Positions 8,905 through 19,237 of a stretch of 64,000 nucleotides of DNA are shown piece after piece. Location: the NCBI GenBank assembly GCA_016191785.1, contig JACPVJ010000023.1:18903-82902 (forward strand), in the 5' to 3' direction. Both the position numbers and the translations under genes were made by a program. Under the pieces are notes generated by a model that worked only from the letters and a program-made list of their open reading frames with translations, did no database searches and was not told the origin of the DNA. Position 1 is the first letter of the stretch. Each line of letters starts with the position of its first letter. The stretch is from Myxococcales bacterium. GTDB lineage: Bacteria > Myxococcota_A > Polyangia > Polyangiales > Polyangiaceae.

Positions 8905-9540
8905 ATGAAGATCGATTTCGCGCGCTTCGTTCGGCTCACGTTCGCCCTCGCTGCAGCCTCGTGCGATCGGCCCCCGCCGGCAGTTCCGTCCCACGTCGCG
9001 ACCGCACCCAGCGACACGGCCGCGAGCCAAGAGCCCGAGCCGGCGGGCCCCGGCGATCCGAGCCCCGCGGCCGCTCCCCGCACCGAAGACTCCCCCGCCG
9101 ATCTGTCGCGCTGCGCCAGCTTGAGCCCCAGCTGTGAAGGGCTGATCCAAGAGTGCCAGTCCCTGGCCGGCACGGGAGATCCGGGCGTCGAGGGCCACTA
9201 CCCGGGCTACCGGCCGCGCATCGCCGAAGAGATCGCGACCTGTTGGTCGGCGAACCTGGCACCCCCGCAGTGCCGGACGCCAGCCATGGGCAAGTGCGTG
9301 CGCGAGGCAGTCCTGCGCGGCCCAGTCGACCCGCAGACCTCTGCCCAGTGCGACGAGCTGATGGCTGGGTGCACACGGATGGGCGTCAAGCCGGTCTACT
9401 CGAAGGCCGACTGCCAGAAGGCGCTCTCGTCCGTCACCGGCCGCGCTCGAGAAGACGCCGCGCGCGCCATGGGTCCGTCCGGCGAGGGCTGCTCGCTCGA
9501 GTACGCGTTGCCGTACTACCCGTTCGGCAACGTCTGGTAA
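8905..9540 (+). CDS. Cys-rich putative lipoprotein of unknown function
   Basis: The 211-residue product has a signal peptide ending ALAAASC, a low-complexity Pro/Ala/Ser linker (about 22-65), and a C-terminal domain with about ten Cys in spaced pairs such as CASLSPSC, CEGLIQEC and CDELMAGC. These are likely disulphides in the periplasm or at the cell surface. No family was recognised. It is divergent from the metallopeptidase-like lipoprotein and followed 17 bp later by the giant ATPase/kinase gene. Its terminal segment is rich in Tyr/Pro. Confidence 0.6.
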   Translation: MKIDFARFVRLTFALAAASCDRPPPAVPSHVATAPSDTAASQEPEPAGPGDPSPAAAPRTEDSPADLSRCASLSPSCEGLIQECQSLAGTGDPGVEGHYPGYRPRIAEEIATCWSANLAPPQCRTPAMGKCVREAVLRGPVDPQTSAQCDELMAGCTRMGVKPVYSKADCQKALSSVTGRAREDAARAMGPSGEGCSLEYALPYYPFGNVW

Positions 9541-9557
9541 CGTAGCGGTGGACTCGA

Positions 9558-12500
9558 GTGACCGCCGCCCGCGACAAGACCAACCTGAGCGCGCCGGCGA
9601 CGCCGTTCGTGGGACGCGACGACGAGCTCGGCGAGCTGCACGACCAGCTGAAACGCTCGCGGCTGGTCAGCGTGCTCGGTCCGCCCGGGGCGGGCAAGAC
9701 CCGGCTGGCCATGGAATACGCGCTGCGCTACGGGAGCTCGTTCTGCTCCGAGGGTGCGGGTGGGCTCTGGTTCTGCGACCTCTCCGAGGCGCGGGACCTG
9801 GACGACGTGTTCCGTGCGCTGGCGCTGGCGCTGGACCTGACCCTGACCGACGCGCACACCGAGAAGAAGGCGACCGAGCGCATCGCTCAGGCCCTGTCGG
9901 CTCGGGGCCCGACGTTGCTCTTGCTCGACAACTTCGAGCAGCTGGTCCCGCTGGCGGTACCGGCCCTCGAGAAATTGCTCCGCCGTGCGCCCGAGCTCAG
10001 CGCGATCGTCACGTCGCGCGTTCGCGTGGACGTGGCGGGGGAGCAGGTGCACGAGGTCAGCGGGCTCGACCTGCCGAGCGGCGAGCGCGGGTACGAGTGC
10101 GACGCGGTCCGCTTGTTCTTGGATCGCGCGCGCCGAGCGCGCAGTGACTTCGATCCGTCGCCCGACGAGCGCGCGATCGTCGCCGAGCTGGTCACCCGCC
10201 TCGACGGCCTGCCCCTCGCCATCGAGCTGGCCGGTGCGCGCATGGGGGTGCTGGGACCGGGGCAGCTGCTCGACCGCCTGGGTCAGAGCCTGGACTCGTT
10301 GCGTGGCGGGCGCGGACGCTCCCAAACGCTGCGCGCGACCCTCGACTGGTCGTGGAACCTGCTCGCCGCCCACGAACAACGGGCGCTCGCCCAGGCGTCG
10401 ACCTTCCACTCGGGCTTTTCCCTCGAAGCCGCCGAGGCCGTCCTCGACCTCGGAGGCGCAGGGGACGTGCTCGACGTGCTCGAGTCGCTGCGCGACAGCT
10501 CGCTGGTTCGCACCGCGGCCACCCGCGAGCTGCCGGGTGAAGTGCGGTTCGGGTTGCTCGACATCGTCCGGGCGTACGCGGAAGAGAAGCTTCGTGCCTC
10601 GGGCGAGGCCGCGGCGACCGAGGCACGACACGCCGAACATTTCGTCGAAGCCAGCGCGCGCTGGGCGAGTCGCGTCGAGCGCGCCGACGGCCCGGAGCAC
10701 CTCCGGCGCTTGGTGGTCGAGTTGCCGAACCTGATGGCCGTGCACCGCCGGGCTCTGGCGTCCGAGGTGCACAGCCCCACGTCGCTCTCGCACGCTCTCT
10801 CGGTGACCCTGGCGCTCGAGCATGTCTTCTACATGCGCGGCCCCACTGCTCCGTGCCTGGCGATGCTCGACCAGGTCTTCGAAGAGGTGCTCGACGGCGT
10901 CGAACCCCGCCTGGTGGCGCTGGCGCTCAAGGCGCGGGGGCGAGCGCTCAGGGATCTGGGCCACGCCGAAGAGAGCCTCGAGGCCTTCGAGCGGGCGCTC
11001 GAGATCGCGCGGCGGATCTCGGACCGTTCGACCGAAGCCCGGGTGCTGGGGCACGTGGCGTTCACGCGCATGCAACTGGGGGATGACCCGGCCGCCCTCG
11101 CGCTGCTCGACCAGGCGACGCGGGCCGCGCACGAGGCGGGCGATCGGCGGAGTGAAGGCATGCTGCTCGCGTCGGTGGGCACGGTGCTCGTGCGGCTGGG
11201 GCGGCTGGACGACGCTGCCCGAGCCTTCGACGAGGCGCTGGCCATCGACGAAGAGGTCGGCAACCGCTACGCGCGCGCGGCGGCGCTCGCGGCGCGTGGC
11301 GAGCTGCATCGGGCGTGCGGTCGTTCGGAGGCGGCGCGCGCCGATCTGGAGGCGGCGCTCGAGGGGTACCGCGAGTTCGGCGAGCGCCGACACGAGGGCA
11401 TCGCGCTGAACGAGCTCGGGGTTCTGTACCAAGAGCAGCAACGCTTCTCGGACGCGCGGGTCTGCTTGGAGCGGGCCCAAGAGCAGCATCGCGAGATGGG
11501 CAGCCGCATGTTCCAGGCCGTCGCCCTCTTGACCCTGGGGGACCTGGAGCGCGAAGAGGGTCGCTTGCCCGAGGCGCGCGCGCGCTTCGACCGCGCGCTC
11601 CGCATCAGCCGAGAGCTCGGCGATCGCGTGCTTCAGGCCCGCGGCCTTTCCAGCCTGGGGGGCACCCACGCGGCCCTCGACCGGGTCGACGCGGCGCGCG
11701 AGTCCCTGGACGACGCCGACCGTCTGGCTCGCGCGCTGGGCGATCCGAGCTCGATCCGCGTGGTCGAGCTGGAGCGCGCTCACCTGGACCTGCGCGAGGC
11801 CTCCCGGGCGGCGGGGCGCGGGCAGCGCGAGGTCGCGGCGAGCTTCGAGGCGTCGGCCCGCCAGCGGCTCGAGCGCGGGCGCGGCGCGGGCCCCTTGTCG
11901 GCGCGACCGGCCCCCGAGCGGCTCGCCTTCCGCCTGCTCGAGCACGTGTTGACCGACGGCCCTCCTCCGCCGAGCCGCGAGCTCACGCCCTCGGGCGTGA
12001 CGCCGCACGGCGACGTGGGCCGCTACGAGCTACTCACGGAGGTCGCGTCGGGCGGCATGGCCACGGTCTACGTCGGGCGCCAGCGCGGCGCCGGCGGCTT
12101 CGATCGCCTGGTGGCGGTCAAGCGCATGCACCGGCACCTGGCAGAGGTCCCGAACCTGGCGGCCGCGTTCATGGACGAGGCGCGCATCGCCTCGCTGATC
12201 CACCACCCCAACGTGGTCGGCGTCCAAGACGTGCACGAGCTCGGCGGCGAGCACCTCTTGGTGATGGACTACGTGGACGGCACCAGCTTGGCGACGCTGA
12301 TGACGCGCGCGGCGGAGGCCCAGCAGCCGATCTCCCACGCCGTGGCTGCGTACGTGGTGGCACAGGCGCTGCGCGGGCTGCACGCGGCGCACGAGCAGGC
12401 CGACGTCGACGGCTCGCTCCTCGGCATCGTTCACCGTGACGCCACGCCGCACAACATCTTGCTGGGTGCCGACGGCTCGGTGCACATCACCGACTTCGGC

Positions 12501-13373
12501 GTCGCCAAGCTGCACCAGCAGCGCACGGCCACCGAGGACGGCACGGCCAAGGGGAAGTTCCGGTACATGGCCCCCGAGCAGGTGCGCGGCGAGGCGCTGG
12601 ACCGGCGCGTGGACGTGTTCGCGCTGGGCGTGGTGGCCTGGGAGCTGGTCACCGGGCGACGGCTGTTCGAGGGCGAGAGCGACGTGGTGGTCGTGGCGCG
12701 ACTGAGTCAGGGTGAGGTGCCGCGAGCCATCGGCGTCACTTCCAAGCTCGACCCCGAGCTGGCTGCGATCGTCGAGCGCGCTCTCTCGAGCGATCGCGAG
12801 CAGCGCTTTTCCACGGCCCTCGCCTTCGCCGAAGCACTGGAGGCCTGGGCCCAGAAGTCCGGGCCCCCCGCCCGCGAGCCCGAGGTGGCACGGGTGGTCG
12901 AAGCGCTGTGCGGCCCCGAGCTGGCCCGACGAAGGCGCGCGGTGAGCGAGGCCCTGGCCAGCGCGCGGAGCACCGGTCGAAGCCTGCCCCCGGCGCCGAG
13001 CTCGCCCTCCGCGACCGACTCGGCGACCCGCCCGCTGGCCGCCATTCGGGTGGGCGACAGCGGGCGCTGGTTCGAGGTGCCCGGCGCGGCGCGAGTGAGC
13101 CTGCAACGGCGCCGCGCGCTGCGGCTGATCTTGAAGGCCTTGCTCGAGCGGCGCCTGGCGTCGCCCAACGTGGCGCTGGACCAGCAGGCGCTGCTCGAAG
13201 CCGGCTGGCCCGGTGAGCGGGTCAAGCACGAGGCCGGCACACTGCGCGTCTACAACGCGCTCTCGACTCTGAGAAAGCTCGGTCTGCGCTCGGTGTTGCT
13301 CAGCCGAGACGACGGTTATCTGCTCGACCCGAAAGTGGAATTTTTGGCGATCGGCGAGCTTTCCTCGTCCTGA
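9558..13373 (+). CDS. STAND ATPase - TPR - Ser/Thr protein kinase - winged-helix fusion
   Basis: The 1271-residue regulator combines four modules. Residues about 16-330 are an NB-ARC/STAND ATPase with Walker A GPPGAGKT (41-48) and Walker B LLLLDNFEQL (about 120-129). Residues about 430-760 are a TPR array. Residues about 819-1085 are a Ser/Thr kinase: glycine loop VASGGMATVYVG, AVK Lys at about 852, HRDATPHN at about 956 and DFG at about 978. The last 110 residues look like a winged-helix DNA-binding domain with ALLEAGWPGER and a DDGYLLDP end, similar to C-terminal regulators in other myxobacterial ATPases (recalled, not searched). Start: GTG at 9558. The kinase motifs are complete, so activity is expected. 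The ligand sensed by the TPRs is unknown. Confidence 0.9.
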   Translation: MTAARDKTNLSAPATPFVGRDDELGELHDQLKRSRLVSVLGPPGAGKTRLAMEYALRYGSSFCSEGAGGLWFCDLSEARDLDDVFRALALALDLTLTDAHTEKKATERIAQALSARGPTLLLLDNFEQLVPLAVPALEKLLRRAPELSAIVTSRVRVDVAGEQVHEVSGLDLPSGERGYECDAVRLFLDRARRARSDFDPSPDERAIVAELVTRLDGLPLAIELAGARMGVLGPGQLLDRLGQSLDSLRGGRGRSQTLRATLDWSWNLLAAHEQRALAQASTFHSGFSLEAAEAVLDLGGAGDVLDVLESLRDSSLVRTAATRELPGEVRFGLLDIVRAYAEEKLRASGEAAATEARHAEHFVEASARWASRVERADGPEHLRRLVVELPNLMAVHRRALASEVHSPTSLSHALSVTLALEHVFYMRGPTAPCLAMLDQVFEEVLDGVEPRLVALALKARGRALRDLGHAEESLEAFERALEIARRISDRSTEARVLGHVAFTRMQLGDDPAALALLDQATRAAHEAGDRRSEGMLLASVGTVLVRLGRLDDAARAFDEALAIDEEVGNRYARAAALAARGELHRACGRSEAARADLEAALEGYREFGERRHEGIALNELGVLYQEQQRFSDARVCLERAQEQHREMGSRMFQAVALLTLGDLEREEGRLPEARARFDRALRISRELGDRVLQARGLSSLGGTHAALDRVDAARESLDDADRLARALGDPSSIRVVELERAHLDLREASRAAGRGQREVAASFEASARQRLERGRGAGPLSARPAPERLAFRLLEHVLTDGPPPPSRELTPSGVTPHGDVGRYELLTEVASGGMATVYVGRQRGAGGFDRLVAVKRMHRHLAEVPNLAAAFMDEARIASLIHHPNVVGVQDVHELGGEHLLVMDYVDGTSLATLMTRAAEAQQPISHAVAAYVVAQALRGLHAAHEQADVDGSLLGIVHRDATPHNILLGADGSVHITDFGVAKLHQQRTATEDGTAKGKFRYMAPEQVRGEALDRRVDVFALGVVAWELVTGRRLFEGESDVVVVARLSQGEVPRAIGVTSKLDPELAAIVERALSSDREQRFSTALAFAEALEAWAQKSGPPAREPEVARVVEALCGPELARRRRAVSEALASARSTGRSLPPAPSSPSATDSATRPLAAIRVGDSGRWFEVPGAARVSLQRRRALRLILKALLERRLASPNVALDQQALLEAGWPGERVKHEAGTLRVYNALSTLRKLGLRSVLLSRDDGYLLDPKVEFLAIGELSSS

Positions 13374-13424
13374 TTTCATTTTCTTTCACGGGCCAAGGCC
13401 GGCACCTGGGCGTACCCCAGGGCT

Positions 13425-15341
13425 GTGACGCAGCGACTCTCCTGGCTGGTGGCCCTGTCTTCGACCCTGTCCGCGCTCGGGTGCTCCAGTGGCCCGGACG
13501 ACGCCACTGGCAACGACCCGCCGCCGACCGACGTCCCCGAGGTGTGCGACGCGCACGCGCTGACCGGGACGGCGCGGTTCATCGAGCGCTCCGCCGACTG
13601 GGGTCTCTCGGCGAAGACCGCACAGGCCTGGGTGCTGACCTCGGTGGACCTGAACGGCGACGGCTACCTCGATCTGATCGGACACGTGCCCGCGGGCAGC
13701 GTGCGCGGCAAGGCCGACGGCGATCGCTACTACACGGTGCTGCTCAACCTGCCCAAACCGGGTGGCGGCCGTCACTTCGTCGATCGCACCGTCGAGAGCG
13801 GCTACGGCGCGACCCGCGATGGCGCCGTGGGCGAGCTGCGTGTCGCGTCTGGCGCCGTGTTCGGCGACGTGGACAACGACGGCGATCTGGACGTGCTCAG
13901 CTTGAGCGGCGGCGGCAGCCCCAAGAGCCCACCCACGCCCGCCGATCTCGATCGCACCGAGCTCTTGTTGAACGACGGCAATGGCACGTTGAGCCTCGCG
14001 CCCGACGCCGGCGTGCGCACCGAAGACGCCAAGCCGGTGTGGAGCGCGACCCTCACCGACTTCGACCTGGACGGCTCGCTGGATGCGTTCTTCGCGAATT
14101 GGCTGACCCCCAGCGGCTTCCTCAGCGAGCAGCAGCTGCTCCGGGGCAACGGCAAGGGCGCGTTCTCGGACGTGAGCGGGACGGCGGGCTTGATGGACTC
14201 GAGCACCATGCGGGGCGCCTGCGGCGTGACGGCCTGCGATCTGGACGACGACGGCGCGCCCGAGATCGCGGTCAGCGCCTACGGCAGAATGCCGAACATG
14301 CTACTGAAGAGCGACGGCAAGGGCGGGTACTTCGACACCGCCGTCAGCGCCGGCTTCGCCTACGACCAGAACGTCGACTACCACGACGACCAGGCGTTCC
14401 TCTGCTACTGCGCGTCGAACCCGACCGAGCCGGACTGCGCGGGCGCTGCCTCGCCGATGGTACAGTGCGCGGGGGTGCCCAAGTGGTCACCGGGCTACAG
14501 CGATCAGCCCGAGCACCTGGGGGGGAACACTTTCACCACCGTGTGCTCGGACATCACCGGGGACGGCAAGCTCGACCTCTTCAACGCCGAGATCAAGCAC
14601 TGGTGGGCGGGGCAGGCCTCGGACCCGTCGGCGCTCTTGGTCAACCAGGGGAACCTCGCCTTCGATCGCCCCAGCCGCGATCAGACCGGGATGCACTGGG
14701 AGCACGTGGGCGTGTCGTGGGACGAGGGCGGCATCGACGCGACGACGGGGGATCTGGACAACGACGGGCGCGAAGAGGTGGTGGTCGGCCGCAGCGACTA
14801 TAGCGACCAGTACGCGATGATCTTCCACCAGCTCGCGGCCGGGAGCTTCCTGGAGTCAGCCAAGAGCCTGGGCATCGATCACCCCTGCGCGGCCTCGCCA
14901 ATCGTGGCGGACTTCGATCGCGACGGCGATCTGGACGTGGTCATGGCGTCGAGCCGGATGCGACAGTGGTGCGCCGATGCCTGGGAGCGGAACGAGATCC
15001 GCTTCTACGAGAACGACGCCAGCAAGTACGGCGGCTGGCTGGCCGTGCGCTTGGTCGGCGACGGCATCACCGCCAACCGCTCGGCGATCGGCGCCAAGGT
15101 GGTGGTGGACGCCGGCGGCACGAAAATCACCAAGGTGGTGCAAGGCGCCTACGGCCACGGCGCCTCGCAGCAAGACACGATCGTCTTCTTCGGACTGGGC
15201 GCGTGCACCACCGCTGCCTCGATCGAGGTGCGCTGGCCCAATCAGGCACGCAGCGTCGAGCGCTGGGAGAAGGTCACGGCGGGGCGCGTGATCGAGCTCG
15301 CGATGGGCGACCCGAAGGTGCGCGAGCCGCTCGCGCCGTGA
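13425..15341 (+). CDS. FG-GAP/VCBS repeat lipoprotein with C-terminal UnbV/ASPIC domain
   Basis: Exported 638-residue protein. The signal peptide ends LSALGCSSG (lipobox), followed by repeated calcium-binding-type motifs with DxDxDG spacing: DLNGDGYLD, DVDNDGDLD, DFDLDGSLD, DLDDDGAPE, DLDNDGREE and DFDRDGDLD. These are blades of a beta-propeller of the integrin-like VCBS/FG-GAP type. The last 90 residues fit the ASPIC/UnbV domain (GAKVVVDAGG, IEVRWPN). Such proteins are usually surface adhesins or binding proteins, and the ligand here is unknown. Start: GTG at 13425, 51 bp after the giant kinase gene. Confidence 0.85.
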   Translation: MTQRLSWLVALSSTLSALGCSSGPDDATGNDPPPTDVPEVCDAHALTGTARFIERSADWGLSAKTAQAWVLTSVDLNGDGYLDLIGHVPAGSVRGKADGDRYYTVLLNLPKPGGGRHFVDRTVESGYGATRDGAVGELRVASGAVFGDVDNDGDLDVLSLSGGGSPKSPPTPADLDRTELLLNDGNGTLSLAPDAGVRTEDAKPVWSATLTDFDLDGSLDAFFANWLTPSGFLSEQQLLRGNGKGAFSDVSGTAGLMDSSTMRGACGVTACDLDDDGAPEIAVSAYGRMPNMLLKSDGKGGYFDTAVSAGFAYDQNVDYHDDQAFLCYCASNPTEPDCAGAASPMVQCAGVPKWSPGYSDQPEHLGGNTFTTVCSDITGDGKLDLFNAEIKHWWAGQASDPSALLVNQGNLAFDRPSRDQTGMHWEHVGVSWDEGGIDATTGDLDNDGREEVVVGRSDYSDQYAMIFHQLAAGSFLESAKSLGIDHPCAASPIVADFDRDGDLDVVMASSRMRQWCADAWERNEIRFYENDASKYGGWLAVRLVGDGITANRSAIGAKVVVDAGGTKITKVVQGAYGHGASQQDTIVFFGLGACTTAASIEVRWPNQARSVERWEKVTAGRVIELAMGDPKVREPLAP

Positions 15342-15392
15342 GCTCGGGGCGTCACCCGACCTCGAGGCCTCGGGCCGGGGAGCAATGGCGCA

Positions 15393-15782
15393 TCAGCGAA
15401 GACGCCGCACGCCCTCCAGCGCCGCCTGCTTTCGCTCGAAGGTCAGCGTCACCGCGCCGCGGCTCCGGTACCGGGCGTTGATCAAGCGGTCGACGAGCCC
15501 GGCGCCCGAGCGCCGCTCGAGAGCGCGGACAGCCTCGGGCGGATCTGCCTGGACGACACCGGACCGTACGAAGTCCTCGAGCAGTTGTCGTGCCTCGTCC
15601 TTGGGCAGACCGTAGTGGTGCTGAAGAGCGAAGTACGCTTCCGCCAGGACCAAGTCCGAAACCAGCACGGCCTCGCCGTCCTCGATGGCGCGTTCGAGAC
15701 GCGCGCGGGCTGCGCGCGCTTGGGCGGGCGGCTGTCCGACCAACAGCCGTATCACCACCGAAGTATCAACCCCGAGGCTCAC
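15393..15782 (-). CDS. vapC: PIN-domain toxin, VapC type
   Basis: 129-residue ribonuclease toxin of a type II module. The PIN-domain acidic residues are visible: Asp6 in GVDTSV, Glu48 in LAEAY and Asp98 in GLVDRL. The last motif, usually TFDRK, reads TFERK at about 114-118, so Glu replaces the fourth Asp. The gene overlaps the upstream antitoxin by 17 bp, so translation is coupled. RNA target unknown. Confidence 0.88.
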   Translation of the reverse strand: MSLGVDTSVVIRLLVGQPPAQARAARARLERAIEDGEAVLVSDLVLAEAYFALQHHYGLPKDEARQLLEDFVRSGVVQADPPEAVRALERRSGAGLVDRLINARYRSRGAVTLTFERKQAALEGVRRLR

Positions 15783-16023
15783 GCCAGCCCCGCTCGATAC
15801 TGCGCTCGATGTCCGGCCAGCGGTGGCTCTTGCCCTTGGCGAAGCGACCCGCGCGACCGAACCAAGACCAATCCGGCTTCTTCCCGGTGATGACCCACAC
15901 GGACTGACCGGCGACTCGTCGCCGTTCGACGCGAAGCCGGTCTCCCGGACCCACCCCGAGCTCTTCGCACAAGTCGACGGGCAGCGTGGCCTGCCGCTTG
16001 GCGGTGATCGTCAAGTCTGACAT
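15766..16023 (-). CDS. vapB: AbrB/MazE-type antitoxin of the VapC toxin
   Basis: 85-residue antitoxin. Its N-terminal half is a swapped-hairpin AbrB domain (TITAKRQATLPVDLCEELGVGPGDRLRV). Its C-terminal half is Trp/Arg-rich and probably wraps the toxin (WSWFGRAGRF and WPDIERSIERGW). It is expected to repress its own promoter, located upstream of 16023. It precedes and overlaps vapC, the normal antitoxin-first order. Confidence 0.88.
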   Translation of the reverse strand: MSDLTITAKRQATLPVDLCEELGVGPGDRLRVERRRVAGQSVWVITGKKPDWSWFGRAGRFAKGKSHRWPDIERSIERGWREPRG

Positions 16024-16089
16024 GGGCCGACTAGTCTGGGCCCGCCCGCCTTACTTGTCAAACCTCGAGTAAGGCGCGCCACGCGCGGC

Positions 16090-19000
16090 TCACTCCGCCG
16101 GCTTCGGCTCCGGCGCCACACTCGGCCCGATCCGGAACCACTTCCGGAGCTTGACCGACAGGTCGTCGAACAGCGAGTAGGCCACGGGCGTGGCGAGCAG
16201 CGTGAGCAAGAGCGCCAGCGTCTGCCCGCCGATGATCACGAAGCCGGTGGCGCGGTTGGTGCCGGCGCCGGCGCCGGTCGACACCACCAGGGGCAGCATG
16301 CCGGCCACGAACGCGGCCGTGGTCATCAAGATCGGCCGCAGGCGATCGCGGTTGGCGGCCATGATGGCCTCGAGCTTGGGCAGCCCGGCGGCGCGCAGCT
16401 TGATGGTGTGATCGATCTGCAAGATGGAGTTCTTCTTCACGATCCCGAAGAGCACCAGGATCCCCAGCATGCTGAAGATGTTCAGCGACTGCCCGAAGAT
16501 GATCACGCTGATCAGCGCGAAGGGCACGGTCAGCGGCAGCGAGAGCAAGATGGTGATGGGGTGCAGCCACGACTCGAACTGGGCCGCCAGCACCAGGTAC
16601 ATGAAGATGAACGAGAGCACGAACGCGAGCATGAAGTTCTTGAAGGTGCGCCCCAGCTCTTTGCTCCGCCCCGACGGGCCGCCGCTGTAGGCCGGGTCCA
16701 TCTTCAGCTCGTCCACGCCGGTCGCCAGATCCGCCAGGACCGCGCCCTCGGAGAAGCCGGGGGCCAGGTTCGCCATGACCGTGACCGTCTTTCGCCGGTT
16801 GAAGCGGTCGATGCGGCTCGGGCCCGCGGCCTCGTCGAAGGTGACCACGTTGTCCAGCGTCACCGTGCCCAGCTTGGCGCTCGGCACGCTCAGGCGCTTG
16901 AGCCGCCCGATGTCGTTGCGGGCCTCGCTCAGCGAGCGGACCTTCACGTCGTACTGCTCGCCCTTGTCGTTGAACGTGCTCACCTCGTAGCCGCCGACCA
17001 GCAGGCGCAGCGCGCCGGCCACGTCGGCCACGTTCACACCCAGGTCTGCGGCCTTCTTGCGATCGATGTGCGCGCGGACCTCGGGCTTGCCGGTGATCAT
17101 CGAGGTGTCCGCGTCGCGCACGCCGGGCTGCCGCGAGAGCCGAGCCATCAGCGCGGTCGAGTATGCCTCGAGCTTCGACAGCTCGGGCCCCTGCAGCTGG
17201 AACACCACCGGGTAGTTGGGCATGCCGCCGGAGAAGGTGGGCACCATCCCCACCGAGACGCGGTACTTGTCGGAGCCGGGCTGCTTGGCGATCACGTCGC
17301 GCGCCACCGCTATCAGCTCGGCCTGCGACTGCTTACGGTCCGAGACCGGGCGCAGCTTCACGTAGATGCTGGCCAGGTTCGGGGTCTTCTGGGGGTCGTC
17401 GCCGACGGTGGTGACCGCGTACTTCACGCCGTCGATCTTCTCGAGCTCGCCGGCCACGCGGGTCGCGACGATGCGGGTGGCGTCCAGGCTGGCGCCCTCG
17501 GGCAGGCGAAGGGTCGCCAGGAACTGCGACTCGTCGTCCTCGGGCAAGAAGTTCTTGTTGGCCAGGCCTCCCAGGACCGGCATGGACAGGAGCGTGGCCA
17601 GCATGACCAGCACGATCACCCAGCGGCGCCGCATCGAGAAGCCGAGCATCCGCATGTAGAGCTTCTCGATCACCAGGTAGAAGCCCGAGGCCTTCGAGCC
17701 GTGCCCGTGGTGAACCGCATCCGGGTCGTTGGGCTTGACCGCGGGCGGCCTGAGCCACCGCGAGCACATCATGGGCGTGAGCACGAAGCTCACCAGCAGA
17801 GACACCATGATCGAGAAGGCCATGGTGAGCCCGAACGAGTTCATGAAGCGGCCCACGATGCCGCCCATGAACGCCACGGGCAGGAACACCGCCACCAGCG
17901 AGAGCGTGGTCGCCAGGACGGCGAGACCGATCTCTTTGGTGCCCTCGATCGCCGCCTGGAACGGGGTGGACCCCTTCTCTTCCATGTGGCGATAGATGTT
18001 CTCGAGCACCACGATGGCGTCGTCGATCACGATGCCCACGGCCAAGGTCAGGCCGAGCATGGTGATCACGTTCAGGTTGAAGCCCGCGTAGCGCATCAGG
18101 GCGAAGGTGCTGATGATGCTTACGGGAATGGCGACGGCGGCGATCAGCGTCGAGCGCCAGTTGCGCAAGAACAGGAACACGACCACGGCGGCCAAGAGCG
18201 CCCCGATCACCAGGTGCTCTTTCACCGTGGCGATGGCGTTGCCGATGAACTCGCTCTGATCGCGGGCCACGTCGATCACCGTGCCCTTGGGCAATCGGGG
18301 CCCGAGCTCGCCCATGCGCTCCTTGACGCGACCCACGACCTCGACGGTGTTCGTGCCGCTCTGCTTGCGGACGTTGAGCAACACCGTGGGGCTGGTGCCA
18401 CGGAAGCCGGCGCTCACGGCCTCGGCGGTGCCGTCCTCGACCTGGGCCACGTCACGCAGCCGGATGGGCTGCCCGGCGCGGGTGCCCACGGTCACGTCGG
18501 CCAGCTGCTCGATGCTCTGCACGCGACCCAGGGTGCGCAGCGTGAGCTGGGTCTCGCCACGCTCGACGCGCCCGCTCGGCAGCTCGATGTTCTGGGTGCG
18601 CAGCGCGCGCTCGAGCTCAGCGCCGGACATGTCGTATTTCTCGAGCTTGGCCGGGTCGACCCAGACGTTGATCTGCCGCGCGCGGCCGCCCACCACCGTG
18701 ACCTGGCCCACCCCGCTGAGCGACTCGATCTCGCGGCGGATCACCTTGTCGGCGAGCTCGGTGATGTCCCGCGCCGAGCCCACGCCGGTGACCGCCAAGG
18801 TCAAGATGGGCGTGGCGTCAGGGTCGAGCTTGGCCACCACCGGCGGGTCGATGCCCGTGGGCAGGTCCGCCAGCACCTCGTTGATCTTCTCGCGCACCTC
18901 TTGAGCGCCGACGTTGATGTCCTTCTCGAGCACGAAGCTGACGATCACCTGGCTCACGCCCTCGACCGACACGCTGCGCAGCTCGTCGATGCCGCTGATG

Positions 19001-19221
19001 GTGTTGACCGCCGACTCGATCTTGTCGGTCACCTCGGTCTCGACCTGCTCGGGTGAGGCCCCGGGCACCACGGTCACCGCCATCACCACCGGGAACTCGA
19101 CCTTGGGGAAGCGGTCGACGCCCAGCTCGGCGTAGGCGAAGGTGCCGAGCACGGTCAGCACCAGCGCGATCACCGTCGCGAAGACCGGTCGGCGGACGCA
19201 GATGGCCGCGAGCCACTGCAT
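16090..19221 (-). CDS. RND efflux pump inner-membrane permease (AcrB/HAE1 family)
   Basis: 1043-residue proton-driven efflux transporter. The N-terminus ([21 protein letters not shown]) is the first transmembrane helix. A large periplasmic porter domain follows ([20 protein letters not shown] motif), then helices with the proton-relay Asp pair in [17 protein letters not shown], then a duplicated second half. Length and order are typical of the family. It is the last gene of a tetR-adaptor-permease operon, 16 bp after the adaptor. No TolC-like channel is encoded nearby, so one elsewhere in the genome must be used. The substrate cannot be predicted. Confidence 0.95.
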   Translation of the reverse strand: MQWLAAICVRRPVFATVIALVLTVLGTFAYAELGVDRFPKVEFPVVMAVTVVPGASPEQVETEVTDKIESAVNTISGIDELRSVSVEGVSQVIVSFVLEKDINVGAQEVREKINEVLADLPTGIDPPVVAKLDPDATPILTLAVTGVGSARDITELADKVIRREIESLSGVGQVTVVGGRARQINVWVDPAKLEKYDMSGAELERALRTQNIELPSGRVERGETQLTLRTLGRVQSIEQLADVTVGTRAGQPIRLRDVAQVEDGTAEAVSAGFRGTSPTVLLNVRKQSGTNTVEVVGRVKERMGELGPRLPKGTVIDVARDQSEFIGNAIATVKEHLVIGALLAAVVVFLFLRNWRSTLIAAVAIPVSIISTFALMRYAGFNLNVITMLGLTLAVGIVIDDAIVVLENIYRHMEEKGSTPFQAAIEGTKEIGLAVLATTLSLVAVFLPVAFMGGIVGRFMNSFGLTMAFSIMVSLLVSFVLTPMMCSRWLRPPAVKPNDPDAVHHGHGSKASGFYLVIEKLYMRMLGFSMRRRWVIVLVMLATLLSMPVLGGLANKNFLPEDDESQFLATLRLPEGASLDATRIVATRVAGELEKIDGVKYAVTTVGDDPQKTPNLASIYVKLRPVSDRKQSQAELIAVARDVIAKQPGSDKYRVSVGMVPTFSGGMPNYPVVFQLQGPELSKLEAYSTALMARLSRQPGVRDADTSMITGKPEVRAHIDRKKAADLGVNVADVAGALRLLVGGYEVSTFNDKGEQYDVKVRSLSEARNDIGRLKRLSVPSAKLGTVTLDNVVTFDEAAGPSRIDRFNRRKTVTVMANLAPGFSEGAVLADLATGVDELKMDPAYSGGPSGRSKELGRTFKNFMLAFVLSFIFMYLVLAAQFESWLHPITILLSLPLTVPFALISVIIFGQSLNIFSMLGILVLFGIVKKNSILQIDHTIKLRAAGLPKLEAIMAANRDRLRPILMTTAAFVAGMLPLVVSTGAGAGTNRATGFVIIGGQTLALLLTLLATPVAYSLFDDLSVKLRKWFRIGPSVAPEPKPAE

Positions 19222-19237
19222 GGCGGGTCGACGCGCC

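Noticed and set aside
9516..12008. 830-codon minus-strand open frame
   Set aside because: Antisense to the ATPase/TPR part of the giant kinase gene, which has clear motifs; the antisense product has none.
16408..19056. 882-codon plus-strand open frame
   Set aside because: Antisense to the RND permease and rich in His/Gln/Asp/Arg, typical of a shadow frame.
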